From MAG-121220-bin8 sp965655865 (GTDB lineage Bacteria > Bacteroidota > Bacteroidia > Flavobacteriales > Flavobacteriaceae): a stretch of DNA of 16,989 bases. The notes beneath the pieces are model-generated. The model did not search any database, was not told the DNA's origin, and saw nothing but the letters and a program-made list of their open reading frames with translations. Numbering within the stretch: the stretch's first letter is position 1; every line of letters begins with the position of its first letter. The stretch spans positions 1 to 16,989 of the forward strand of contig CBFHJJ010000026.1 of assembly GCA_965655865.1 (NCBI GenBank), written 5' to 3'. The position numbers were made by a program, and so were the translations under genes. Below, piece by piece: positions 6,719-15,393 of the stretch.

Positions 6719-7743
6719 TTTATTGCCAAGGTTAGTTTTTCAGGCCCATATCTAACAACGTCTGTTACTGGGAGATTAGTAATAAACTCTAGAGATTCAA
6801 TAGCTTTTTTAGCTTCAAATGAATCAAGTTTATATGTATTTAATGAAATTCCAACAACTTTAGCATTAGGATAACTTCCACAAGCACTTGCTAAATCTTC
6901 GTAAAGTTTAATAATATTATTTATATCTGGAATCTTAATATGCTTATAATCTCTTAATGTTATAAAATCCGCACGATGACAAAGAATCATGTGAGTTGTA
7001 CAACTCCCTCTTATTAAAGGTAAACTTGCCGTACTTCCTGGATTTAATAATGAACCCTGCCCTTCAATAAAAATCCAATCACTATTCTGGTTTTTTAAAA
7101 TCATATGTTCAACTGCACCACATGCATGATCAACTTTGTAAGCATCTAAAGGAATCCCCTCACCTGTTATTGTTATTCCAATCTGGCCTGTTGCTATAAA
7201 TGAACTATTTATTTTTTTTTCTATTGCCCATTTATGCATTTCTAAACTTGTAGTCATTTTACCAACAGCCATATCAGTACCCACACATAAAATTCTTTTA
7301 TTTTTTAATTTAGCTGCTTTACCGCTAGCTATTTCAGGTATAAATTGTGGGACTCTAACATCCCATATCCATTGATTATTTTTAAGTGAATTCTTGTATT
7401 TTGATAATAAGGTGTCATGAAGACCATTAATTATTGAAAGGTTTTTCGATATTGCACTTTCTATAACTTTAAACCACGCTTCTGGTATTTTACCCCCTGA
7501 GGGAGCTATTCCTAATATAAGAACTTCTGCTCCATTTGAGACTGCAGCATCAAGAGTGCTAACTATAGGTACACTCCTTTTAATAGAATTAAATTCATTT
7601 GTGTTTTTACCATTATTTTTTGAATCAATAACAGCCACAATCTGATTAGACAAATACCTCAATACTCCAATACCCATTTTTCCATAATCAGTTGAAAAAT
7701 GGCCCTCCAAATAAATTGCAACCTTATGGTTTTCTTTTAACAT
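6715..7743 (-). CDS. dgcN: DUF1611 P-loop protein, DgcN-type (putative D-glutamate N-acetyltransferase)
   Basis: 342 residues with no signal peptide, so cytoplasmic. The N-terminal half (about 1-140) is a Rossmann-like domain (AEVLILGIAPSGGK, 72-85). The C-terminal half carries a Walker-A-like loop, GTDMAVGKMT (155-164), then ATGQ (184-187) and IEGQGSL (226-232), all typical of DUF1611. The family's characterised member, DgcN of Pseudoalteromonas, N-acetylates D-glutamate, and its gene partner DgcA then racemises N-acetyl-D-Glu to the L form. The same two-gene arrangement is present here: this ATG is five bases after the stop of the epimerase gene. No DgcR-like regulator is visible. The family call is strong; the reaction is inferred from homologues in other phyla and from context. 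Confidence 0.8.
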   Translation of the reverse strand: MLKENHKVAIYLEGHFSTDYGKMGIGVLRYLSNQIVAVIDSKNNGKNTNEFNSIKRSVPIVSTLDAAVSNGAEVLILGIAPSGGKIPEAWFKVIESAISKNLSIINGLHDTLLSKYKNSLKNNQWIWDVRVPQFIPEIASGKAAKLKNKRILCVGTDMAVGKMTTSLEMHKWAIEKKINSSFIATGQIGITITGEGIPLDAYKVDHACGAVEHMILKNQNSDWIFIEGQGSLLNPGSTASLPLIRGSCTTHMILCHRADFITLRDYKHIKIPDINNIIKLYEDLASACGSYPNAKVVGISLNTYKLDSFEAKKAIESLEFITNLPVTDVVRYGPEKLTLAIN

Positions 7744-7748
7744 AAATG

Positions 7749-8786
7749 TTAATTTTTTAGATGTGCTCCATGGCCAAAATTATTGCTGGGCATTGTGATT
7801 CCTTTTATCATTGAAGCTCCCCATGATGGATCGGGATTTAAGTTATAGTGTGAGTCTAAATCAATATGGTCTATTTGACCTGAAATTGAAGCTGCTGCTG
7901 AAATAGAAATTGATGATTCGCTCATGCAGCCTATCATAGTTTCTAATCCAAATGCTTTTGCAGTCGATAACACTCTTAATCCTTCAGTAATACCACCACA
8001 TTTCATCAATTTTAGATTTACACCATCAACACAATCGTGATATTTTGAAATGTCACTTGATGATCTACAAGATTCATCAACAAATATTGGAAGTGACCTA
8101 CTTTGATATAATGTCTTTAATTCTTTTTCATTTCCTTCGACCAAAGGTTGTTCAACATAATCACAATTTTTATCTGATAACCAATCAATCATGTATTTAG
8201 CATTTTCTGTACTCCATCCCCCGTTAGCATCAACTCTTAAACTAAGGCCGTACCCTTTTGTACTTTCAAGAACTTGTTTATACATTGCTTTGTCAGCCTC
8301 GAGTCCTAAAGGAGATCCTAACTTAACTTTAAGAAATTTTGTAGATGCATTTTCGAATAAAAGAGGGATTCTTTGTTTAACAGATTCAGGACTCATTATA
8401 CCTATAGTAAGTGATGTCATTGATTTAGGTAAAGGCAATCCTAAAAGTTCACTAAGAGTTAATTTTGCTTTTTTAGCTTTTAAGTCCCACAAAGCAATAT
8501 CCAGTCCAGCATATGCAGAGGGTGAAATTTTCATCTCACGAGCAATACTTTCAATTTCATAAATTGATTTATCTTTTACTCCAACTTCAATTAATTTATT
8601 AAGTTGTAAAATGACTTCTTCTACAGTTTCTGCACCTTCTGATTTTCCTGGACATGATTCTCCCCATGCAACTAAATCTTCGTCTTCAATTTTAATAAAA
8701 GCATTATAATTATCTCCACTGATTCCTCTGCTTATAGCTAGAGGGAATCTTTTTTTTAACATCACTTTTCTAAAACTTATTTTCAT
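7749..8786 (-). CDS. enolase-superfamily dipeptide epimerase (Ala-Glu epimerase / DgcA type)
   Basis: 345 residues, cytoplasmic, a full-length muconate-lactonizing-type enolase-superfamily enzyme. Catalytic residues are all present: KVK (Lys153, Lys155), VDAN (Asp186), VEQP (Glu212), VDES (Asp237) and NLKLMKCGG (Lys259, Lys262). Asp186, Glu212 and Asp237 bind Mg, and lysines on the two faces move the alpha proton. ISRG (Arg20) matches the arginine that holds the Glu carboxylate in E. coli YcjG. DLD (309-311) matches the Asp pair that grips the dipeptide amino group. These favour L-Ala-D/L-Glu epimerase activity on muropeptide fragments, while the adjacent DUF1611 gene favours DgcA (N-acetyl-Glu racemase). 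First gene of the pair. No clear promoter lies in the 40 bases upstream; read-through past the tRNA-Asp terminator is possible. Confidence 0.88.
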   Translation of the reverse strand: MKISFRKVMLKKRFPLAISRGISGDNYNAFIKIEDEDLVAWGESCPGKSEGAETVEEVILQLNKLIEVGVKDKSIYEIESIAREMKISPSAYAGLDIALWDLKAKKAKLTLSELLGLPLPKSMTSLTIGIMSPESVKQRIPLLFENASTKFLKVKLGSPLGLEADKAMYKQVLESTKGYGLSLRVDANGGWSTENAKYMIDWLSDKNCDYVEQPLVEGNEKELKTLYQSRSLPIFVDESCRSSSDISKYHDCVDGVNLKLMKCGGITEGLRVLSTAKAFGLETMIGCMSESSISISAAASISGQIDHIDLDSHYNLNPDPSWGASMIKGITMPSNNFGHGAHLKN

Positions 8787-8829
8787 TACATTCTAAATTA
8801 ATTAAATTTTTAATAGTAATGATATAAAA

Positions 8830-8854
8830 CAAAAAATCCCCCAAATTGGAGGAT
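8830..8854 (-). terminator. Rho-independent terminator after tRNA-Asp
   Basis: On the minus strand ATCCTCC pairs with GGGGGAT (7 bp, one G-U) around a five-base loop and is followed by a run of T at 8831-8836. It starts 7 bases after the tRNA 3' end. Confidence 0.82.
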
Positions 8855-8861
8855 GATTTTG

Positions 8862-8935
8862 CGGTCTGGACGGGACTCGAACCCGCGACCCCCTGCGTGA
8901 CAGGCAGGTATTCTAACCAGCTGAACTACCAGACC
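8862..8935 (-). tRNA. tRNA-Asp (anticodon GTC)
   Basis: A complete 74-base cloverleaf on the minus strand. The acceptor stem GGTCTGG/CCAGACC is followed by discriminator G, the identity base for Asp. The anticodon arm is CCTGC-CTGTCAC-GCAGG with GTC at 8899-8901, and the T arm contains GGTTCGAGTC. CCA is not encoded. It has its own promoter at 8950-8980 and its own terminator. Confidence 0.97.
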
Positions 8936-8949
8936 TAGATTAGCGAATG

Positions 8950-8980
8950 CAAATATACACTGCATTTTTAATTACGCAAA
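8950..8980 (-). promoter_or_regulatory. Bacteroidota promoter of tRNA-Asp
   Basis: On the minus strand TTTG (8977-8980) and TATATTTG (8950-8957) are separated by 19 bases, matching the -33/-7 consensus TTTG and TANNTTTG. The predicted start is near 8943-8946, leaving a leader of about 10 bases before the mature tRNA. It lies just after the thioredoxin stop. Confidence 0.8.
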
Positions 8981-8995
8981 CAAATAGAGGTAATA

Positions 8996-9313
8996 CTATA
9001 ATAATGCGTCTATACTTTCCGTGTATACATTTTTTGGGGATACACCAACTTGACGATTTACTAATTCTCCATCTTTAAAAACTAGTACAGTTGGGATATT
9101 TCTAACTCCAAACTTTGCAGCAAATTCTTGATTAGAATCTACATCTAATTTTCCTACAACAGCTTTTCCCTCATAGTCTTTACTAACTTCTTCAATGATT
9201 GGTCCAAGCATTCTACATGGTCCACACCACTCTGCCCAAAAATCAACCATTACGGGTTTTGATGATTTTAAGACTAATTCGTCAAAATTTGCATCTGTTA
9301 TTTCTAATGCCAT
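8996..9313 (-). CDS. trxA: thioredoxin
   Basis: A 105-residue single-domain thioredoxin of standard length with no signal peptide, so cytoplasmic. It shows the redox motif WCGPC (Cys30, Cys33), the buried Asp in VDFWAEW (Asp24) and the cis-proline in NIPT (Pro74). It reduces protein disulfides, for example in ribonucleotide reductase and peroxidases. It lies downstream of the sulfatase and dnaE genes on the same strand with an 85-base gap. A degenerate -7-like TATAATTTG (one base too many between TA and TTTG) occurs in that gap, so it may have its own promoter. No terminator hairpin separates it from the tRNA-Asp promoter. Confidence 0.97.
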   Translation of the reverse strand: MALEITDANFDELVLKSSKPVMVDFWAEWCGPCRMLGPIIEEVSKDYEGKAVVGKLDVDSNQEFAAKFGVRNIPTVLVFKDGELVNRQVGVSPKNVYTESIDALL

Positions 9314-9398
9314 ATTCTTTGTTTTAATTTAATTTTTGAAATTTAAAATTAACTAAACATATATTACTATTCAAATTATAAATACTTTATTTAAACAA

Positions 9399-10955
9399 CT
9401 ATAGTTTGTTTTTAAAATACATATCTAGGTTAAGCGTATCACCCATTTCTTTTTGAAGAATACTCAATTCTTTATATAAATCGTTTATCTTAAATTTATA
9501 TTTAGAATTCTCTGCTAGGTTATTGATTTCATATGGATCCTGATTTAAATCGTACAACTCGATTCTTTGATTTTTTGGAAATAACATTAGCTTATAACCG
9601 TCTTTTCTTATCATTCGTTGAAAATCAAAATAATTTCCAGGACAACATCCATATGTTCCATATATAGCCTCATGAGTTTTATTATTATCCTTATTAAAAA
9701 TTAGATTATAAAAGCTTTTAAAATCAACATGATCTGGAATAGAAATGTTAGCCAAATCTAAAGTTGTTGGAACAATATCTTGAAGATAAATATCTTGGTT
9801 ATACACTGACCCTTTTTTAATATTTGGACCGTTAATAATCATAGGAACCCTAATGCTGTGGTCATATAAACTTTGTTTTCCTATTAATCCGTGTTGGCCA
9901 ACAGCCAATCCATGATCAGATGTGAAAATGATATAAGTATTATCTAACATATTCTGACTTTCCAAATGAGAAACAATTTTACCCACTTGCTCATCTAAAT
10001 GAGTAATTACAGCATAATATTCTTGTATATGTTTCTTTACTGCGTATTCGGATCTTGGGTAAGGGGCTAAAGCCTCATCTCTTAAACCTGGTTCATTACC
10101 AATTTCTTTCCAAAATGGATGTTGTGGAGAATAATTGGGTGGTAATTTTATTTGATCAATAGGATACATTTCTAGAAATCGCTTAGGTGCTTGTCTAGGG
10201 TCATGAGGAGCATTAAATGCTAAATACATAAAGAAAGGATCGTTAACTTTTTTTGAATCCTCAATTAAATTTATTGCATCATCCGCAAGAACTTCGCTCC
10301 AGTGTTTACCCCCTTCCCAAAATCCGCCAAAAGAAGTGTCGCTAGATTCCCATGAATTATCCTTTTCGTTAACCGGTCTTCCGTAACCTGCCGGCATATA
10401 CTTATCAAGTTCTGAAATATCACCCGATTCTTCTTTCCAAACACGTAATTGTTTTGCGAATAATCCTCTGTTATCATCTGGCATTCCAGGTCGTTTATTA
10501 ACTACCACATCAAAAACTTTCTCTACAGGCAATTGAACATGCCATTTTCCAGTCATGTAAGTTTTATATCCATTTTTTTTTAAAATTTTAGGCCAAGTTT
10601 CAGCAATTAAAATAGATTGACGCTTGGATGAAATCTGTGAATTAATTTGAACGTTAGTTGGCGAATTGAATGCTTCTTTTGCTCTCCAAACTGATTTACC
10701 AGAAATTATCATTGATCTAGAAGCAACACAAATTGCACCATGCCACGCTCCCATGTTATATGTGTTGGAGAAAACAGCTCCATTTTTAACTAGTTTATTT
10801 AAATTTGGAGTTATGACCTGGTTATCTCCAATTAAACCAACGGTATCAAACCTTTGATCATCTGTATAAATAAAAATAAAATTAGGTTTTTCAATTTCAC
10901 TTTGACATGAAAAAAATAAACATACTATTAGGCTTATTAAAAACAAATTTTTCAT
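9399..10955 (-). CDS. family S1 sulfatase, lipoprotein
   Basis: 518 residues with a signal peptide ending in LFFSC (Cys17), so an expected lipoprotein in the periplasm or outer membrane. Active-site motifs in order: TDDQR (Asp32, Asp33, metal), CVASR (76-80), GKWH (136-139), APHD (249-252), TSDHG (Asp347, His348) and Lys360. CVASR fits the C-x-A/P-x-R signal in which Cys76 is converted to formylglycine, so a maturase must be encoded elsewhere. Family S1 enzymes remove sulfate esters from polysaccharides or aryl/choline sulfates; the subfamily cannot be assigned by eye. The ATG is nine bases after the dnaE stop, so it is probably transcribed by read-through from dnaE. It is out of place between dnaE and trxA, with no other sulfated-glycan gene in the window. 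Confidence 0.93.
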   Translation of the reverse strand: MKNLFLISLIVCLFFSCQSEIEKPNFIFIYTDDQRFDTVGLIGDNQVITPNLNKLVKNGAVFSNTYNMGAWHGAICVASRSMIISGKSVWRAKEAFNSPTNVQINSQISSKRQSILIAETWPKILKKNGYKTYMTGKWHVQLPVEKVFDVVVNKRPGMPDDNRGLFAKQLRVWKEESGDISELDKYMPAGYGRPVNEKDNSWESSDTSFGGFWEGGKHWSEVLADDAINLIEDSKKVNDPFFMYLAFNAPHDPRQAPKRFLEMYPIDQIKLPPNYSPQHPFWKEIGNEPGLRDEALAPYPRSEYAVKKHIQEYYAVITHLDEQVGKIVSHLESQNMLDNTYIIFTSDHGLAVGQHGLIGKQSLYDHSIRVPMIINGPNIKKGSVYNQDIYLQDIVPTTLDLANISIPDHVDFKSFYNLIFNKDNNKTHEAIYGTYGCCPGNYFDFQRMIRKDGYKLMLFPKNQRIELYDLNQDPYEINNLAENSKYKFKINDLYKELSILQKEMGDTLNLDMYFKNKL

Positions 10956-10964
10956 CTGTACAAT

Positions 10965-13900
10965 TTAAGATAATTTAAAATGTAAATTCTTTTCTTTGAT
11001 TTTAGAGATCAGATCCTCGTTTATTGATACTTTAAAATTTTCACTAAGCATTGTAAGCTTAATTTTTTCATTGTTTTCAAAGAAAGAAAACTCAAGTTGA
11101 TTTTTACCCTTATGCTTCTTAAAAAGACTTGTAATATCATCTAATTGATTATCATCTAATTCATTTATACTTAACTGAATAGTTAATTTTTTTGAATTTT
11201 TTTCTAGGGTATCTTGTAATTGTTGAAAAGATAAAAAGCTTATTCTAGGATCTCCTGTCTTACCTGTATCTCTATTTCTCCATCCTTCTTTAACTATTAA
11301 TCTTAAATAAATAAAATTACTTTCAAAAAGGAAATGTTTGAACTTTAAATATTCTTCTCCGAAAATTCTAAAATCATATGAATCTGTAAAATCTTCAACA
11401 GTAAATCTTGCCCAACCTTTACCATTTTTAGAAATCCTATGTTCTACTTCTCCAATAATTCCTCCTATCCTTAATTCTTTATTAATCAATGAATTCAAAT
11501 CTTTTAAAACATCAAGTGGAGCATTACAAAAATGCTTAATTGGGGTTTTAAAATCGTCCAGTGGATGACCAGAAATATAAATTCCCACTACTTCCTTCTC
11601 AAGTTTTAATTCTTCTAAATTAGGCCATGGATCACAATGCGGAATGTTAGGTTCTTGTAGCTGTACTTCATCAGAATTTTCAAAAAGACTGACCTGAGCT
11701 GAATTTTTATTTTCCTGGAATTTTGATCCAAACTTTAAAGCTTTTTCAATAAAAGTAATCCCATCTCCATTATCTTGTAAATACTGTGCTCTATTCACTC
11801 CCTCAAAGGAATCAAAACCGCCTGCATAAACTAAACTATCAAATGCTTTTTTGTTTGCAGATCTTAAGTCTATTGTTTTAGTTAAATCGAATATCGAATT
11901 ATATCTTTTTTCTTTTCTACCCTCAATTATTGTTTTAACAGCACCAGATCCAACTCCTTTAACAGCTCCCATTCCAAATCTAATAGCATTATTATCATTT
12001 ACTGTAAATTTATAAAACGACTCATTTACGTCTGGACCTAATACTTTAATGGACATTCTTTTACATTCTTCCATAAAGAAACTCACTTGTTTAATGTCAT
12101 TCATATTATTTGACAAAACCGCAGCCATATATTCAGCTGGATAATGAGATTTTAAATATGCTGTTTGATATGCAATTAAAGCGTAACATGTAGAGTGTGA
12201 TTTGTTAAATGCATAGGATGCAAATGCTTCCCAATCCTTCCAAATTTTCTCAAGTATTTCTCTTTCAAATCCGTTCGACTCACCTCCATCTAGAAACTTT
12301 GGTTTTAGCTTACTTAATAAATCAAATATTTTTTTACCCATTGCTTTTCTAAGAAGATCAGCATCACCCTTAGAAAAATTCGCAAGTTTTTGAGACAATT
12401 GCATTACTTGTTCTTGATACACAGTAATTCCGTATGTTTCTTTTAATGATTCTTCCATAATAGGAATATCATAGGTTATATCTTCTTTTCCGTTTTTTCT
12501 ATTAACAAAAGATGGAATATACTCAAGCGGACCTGGCCTATACAAAGCATTCATCGCAATTAAATCTTCAAAAACAGTCGGTTTTAAATCTCTTAAATAT
12601 TTTTGCATTCCAGCACTTTCGTATTGAAATACCCCAACGGTTTCACCCTTTTGAAAAAGTTCATATGTTTTTGTATCATCTAAAGGGATCGAATCAATAT
12701 CAATATCAATATCATGTTTGTACTTGATAAGCTTAACTGTATCTTTAATAAGAGTCAGTGTTTTTAAACCTAAAAAGTCCATTTTTAATAACCCTGCACT
12801 TTCAACAACAGAATTATCATATTGTGTAACGAACAAATCTGAATCTTTAGCTGTAGCTATTGGGACAAAGTTGGTTATATCGTCTGGTGTTATAATTATT
12901 CCACAAGCATGAGTTCCCACATTTCTAAGACTTCCCTCTAAAATTCTAGCCTGATTAATAGTTTCCGCTTGAAGATCGTCACCTGATGAAAGAGATTTAA
13001 GTTCTAATACATTTGAAAAATCCTCAGATCTTAGGTCATCATTTAATTTCTTTTCATCTTTTTCAAAAATATCTTTCAATTTTAAATTAGGAATAAGCTT
13101 GGCTATCCTATCAGCATCTCCAAGTGACAAGTCTAAAACCCTTGCCGTGTCTCTTATTGAAGATTTTGCAGCCATTTTCCCATAAGTAATAATTTGAGCT
13201 ACTTGATTAGCTCCGTATTTTTCTATAACATATTCAATTACCCGTCCTCTTCCCTCATCATCAAAATCTATATCAATATCAGGCATACTTACCCTATCTG
13301 GATTTAAAAATCTCTCAAAAAGTAAATCATATTTTATTGGATCAATTTTAGTTATACCCAAACAATAAGCAACTACTGAACCTGCTGCAGATCCTCTTCC
13401 CGGACCAACAGAAACACCCATTTCAATTGCAGCTTTAATTAAATCTTGAACTATCAGAAAATATCCGGGATACCCAGAATTTTTAATAACGTTAAGTTCA
13501 AATAAAATTCTTTCTTCCAAATCATTATCTATGTCTTTGTAATGATTTTTTGCTCCTTCAAAGGTTAGAAATTTTAAATACTCATTCTCTAAATCAATAT
13601 CTGAATCTGATTCAAAATCTTCAGGTATAGTAAATTTTGGAAGCAAAACATCTCTTGCCAGCTCATACACTTCAACTTTATCAACTATTTCAGAAATATT
13701 ATCAAAGAATTCAGGATAATCTTTAAATAAAAACTTCATTTCATTTGAAGTTTTAAAATAATACTCTTGGTTTGGTAACCCGTATCTAAAACCTCGCCCT
13801 CTTCCTATTGGAGTTGACTGTTTTTCTCCGTCTTTAACGCAAAGTAAAATATCATGTGCATTTGCGTCTTCTTTATTTAAATAAAATGAATTATTTGTTG

Positions 13901-15293
13901 GAACAACCTTTATATCATGTTTTGATGAAAACTGTATTAAATTTTCGTTAACTCTTTTTTCATCTTCTTGGCCATGTCTCATCATTTCTAAATAAAAATC
14001 TTTTTCAAATAATTTTTTCCAATATAAAAGAGCCTCCTCAGCTTGAGATTCTCCAATATTTAATAACTTACTTGCAATCTCTCCGTGCATATTTCCAGAT
14101 AAAACAATAAGATCTTCTTTATATTTTTCTACGACTTCCCTATCAACTCTAGGAACATAGTAAAAGCCGTCAGTATAACCAATAGAGCACATTTTGGATA
14201 AATTTCTATAGCCATTTTTATTTTTAGCTAAGAAGACAATTTGATAACCGTCATCTCTATTTGATTTGTCTTTATGATTTAAACATACATTAAGCTCACA
14301 ACCAATTACAGGTTTGATTTTAGTATCACTAGAATCAGAAGAAATAGAATTATTATAGCTTTTGATTGCTTTAATAAAATGAAAACAACCCATCATATTT
14401 CCTCGATCAGTTATTGCAATTGCTGGCATATTACTTTCGCCAGCTTTTTTAACAATATTGGCAATTCTTGATGTCGATTGTAATACAGAAAACTGAGTGT
14501 TATTATGTAAATGAGAAAAAGGAGATGATAATAATTTTTCTGGGATAGAATCAATTATTTTTTTATCAACTAGATTTTCTTTGGAAGCTTTTTTACTAAC
14601 CTTTTCTGATTCTTTTTTAAGATTTAAATGCTTTATTCCAAAAAGAGGAACTTTCGATTCATCAAAAGTTCTTAAACCCTCAGATAGCTCTGGATATCCT
14701 TTAAAAACTGATTGGTTAATAATTCCAATTCTTACTAATTCAAAAAAGGCTCTCGCAGTTGCTTCAACATCAGCAGAGGCATTATGCGCTTCACTAAAGC
14801 TGTCATCAAAAAGAAAAGAGTATAATTCAATTAATGTAGGGAATTTAAACTTACCTCCTCTACCGCCTGGGATTTTACACACATTTGCTGTAACTTCAGT
14901 ACAAGTATCTAGAACATCTTTTTCAAGTAAATTCACATTTGAATTTATCCTCAATAATTCTGCACCAATAATATTTAAATCAAATTTTACATTATGGCCT
15001 ATTATAAATCCAGCCAAACCAAGGTCTTGGGTAAATTTTTCAAGAACACTCACTAAATCGTCACCAATACTTTTGGCTAGAGCGGTAGATATCCCATGTA
15101 TTTTTTCAGACTCGTATGGAATATTATAGTTTTCTGGTTTTATCAAATGACTATGACTGGAAATTAAGATCCCTTTAGCATCATGTAATTGCCATGCAAG
15201 TTGAACACATCTAGGCCAATTATCTAAATCTGAAAGTGGAGCATTCCACTTTTTTGGTAATCCTGTAGTTTCTGTATCAAAAACTAAATACAT
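10965..15293 (-). CDS. dnaE: DNA polymerase III alpha subunit with fused N-terminal proofreading exonuclease
   Basis: 1442 residues, against about 1160 in E. coli; the extra length is an N-terminal DnaQ-like exonuclease. That domain has a complete DEDDh set: DTE (Asp6, Glu8), HNVKFD (Asp105), and His170 and Asp175. After a charged linker (about 210-258) comes the PHP domain (SHLHNNTQFS, His261/His263), in which the usual TDHGN reads TDRGN (295-299). The polymerase core has GPGRGS (630-635), PDIDIDF (Asp672, Asp674) and KMDFLG (Asp839), so all three catalytic aspartates are present. A helix-hairpin-helix lies near 1105-1125, the clamp-binding motif QVSLF at 1200-1204 and an OB fold near 1270-1350. 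It is the replicative polymerase and carries its own proofreading activity. No clear promoter was found in the 178-base divergent gap with rpsP. Confidence 0.97.
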   Translation of the reverse strand: MYLVFDTETTGLPKKWNAPLSDLDNWPRCVQLAWQLHDAKGILISSHSHLIKPENYNIPYESEKIHGISTALAKSIGDDLVSVLEKFTQDLGLAGFIIGHNVKFDLNIIGAELLRINSNVNLLEKDVLDTCTEVTANVCKIPGGRGGKFKFPTLIELYSFLFDDSFSEAHNASADVEATARAFFELVRIGIINQSVFKGYPELSEGLRTFDESKVPLFGIKHLNLKKESEKVSKKASKENLVDKKIIDSIPEKLLSSPFSHLHNNTQFSVLQSTSRIANIVKKAGESNMPAIAITDRGNMMGCFHFIKAIKSYNNSISSDSSDTKIKPVIGCELNVCLNHKDKSNRDDGYQIVFLAKNKNGYRNLSKMCSIGYTDGFYYVPRVDREVVEKYKEDLIVLSGNMHGEIASKLLNIGESQAEEALLYWKKLFEKDFYLEMMRHGQEDEKRVNENLIQFSSKHDIKVVPTNNSFYLNKEDANAHDILLCVKDGEKQSTPIGRGRGFRYGLPNQEYYFKTSNEMKFLFKDYPEFFDNISEIVDKVEVYELARDVLLPKFTIPEDFESDSDIDLENEYLKFLTFEGAKNHYKDIDNDLEERILFELNVIKNSGYPGYFLIVQDLIKAAIEMGVSVGPGRGSAAGSVVAYCLGITKIDPIKYDLLFERFLNPDRVSMPDIDIDFDDEGRGRVIEYVIEKYGANQVAQIITYGKMAAKSSIRDTARVLDLSLGDADRIAKLIPNLKLKDIFEKDEKKLNDDLRSEDFSNVLELKSLSSGDDLQAETINQARILEGSLRNVGTHACGIIITPDDITNFVPIATAKDSDLFVTQYDNSVVESAGLLKMDFLGLKTLTLIKDTVKLIKYKHDIDIDIDSIPLDDTKTYELFQKGETVGVFQYESAGMQKYLRDLKPTVFEDLIAMNALYRPGPLEYIPSFVNRKNGKEDITYDIPIMEESLKETYGITVYQEQVMQLSQKLANFSKGDADLLRKAMGKKIFDLLSKLKPKFLDGGESNGFEREILEKIWKDWEAFASYAFNKSHSTCYALIAYQTAYLKSHYPAEYMAAVLSNNMNDIKQVSFFMEECKRMSIKVLGPDVNESFYKFTVNDNNAIRFGMGAVKGVGSGAVKTIIEGRKEKRYNSIFDLTKTIDLRSANKKAFDSLVYAGGFDSFEGVNRAQYLQDNGDGITFIEKALKFGSKFQENKNSAQVSLFENSDEVQLQEPNIPHCDPWPNLEELKLEKEVVGIYISGHPLDDFKTPIKHFCNAPLDVLKDLNSLINKELRIGGIIGEVEHRISKNGKGWARFTVEDFTDSYDFRIFGEEYLKFKHFLFESNFIYLRLIVKEGWRNRDTGKTGDPRISFLSFQQLQDTLEKNSKKLTIQLSINELDDNQLDDITSLFKKHKGKNQLEFSFFENNEKIKLTMLSENFKVSINEDLISKIKEKNLHFKLS

Positions 15294-15393
15294 CTATTTA
15301 AACTATTTTAAGTAATTAAAAATAACCATCTTTTATATTAAATCTAAAAGTATTTGAGTAAGTTATTAACTCTATTTAATTTAAAAATATAGA

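Noticed and set aside
8191..8562. 123-codon plus-strand open frame inside the epimerase gene
   Set aside because: It overlaps the catalytic core of the enolase-superfamily enzyme on the other strand and shows no family features.
1..8786. A complete polysaccharide utilization locus
   Set aside because: No SusC/SusD pair, sugar transporter, hybrid two-component regulator or ECF sigma/anti-sigma pair is present, and the genes are split over several transcription units.
12693..12718. Short tandem repeat of ATCAATATCA type in dnaE as a functional repeat
   Set aside because: It encodes alternating Asp-Ile residues (DIDIDID) within an intact reading frame and is explained by the protein sequence and AT-rich codons.
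14581..15129. 182-codon plus-strand open frame opposite the dnaE exonuclease domain
   Set aside because: The minus strand encodes a complete DEDDh exonuclease with all motifs. The antisense frame has no recognisable domain and is a by-product of low stop frequency opposite an AT-rich gene.
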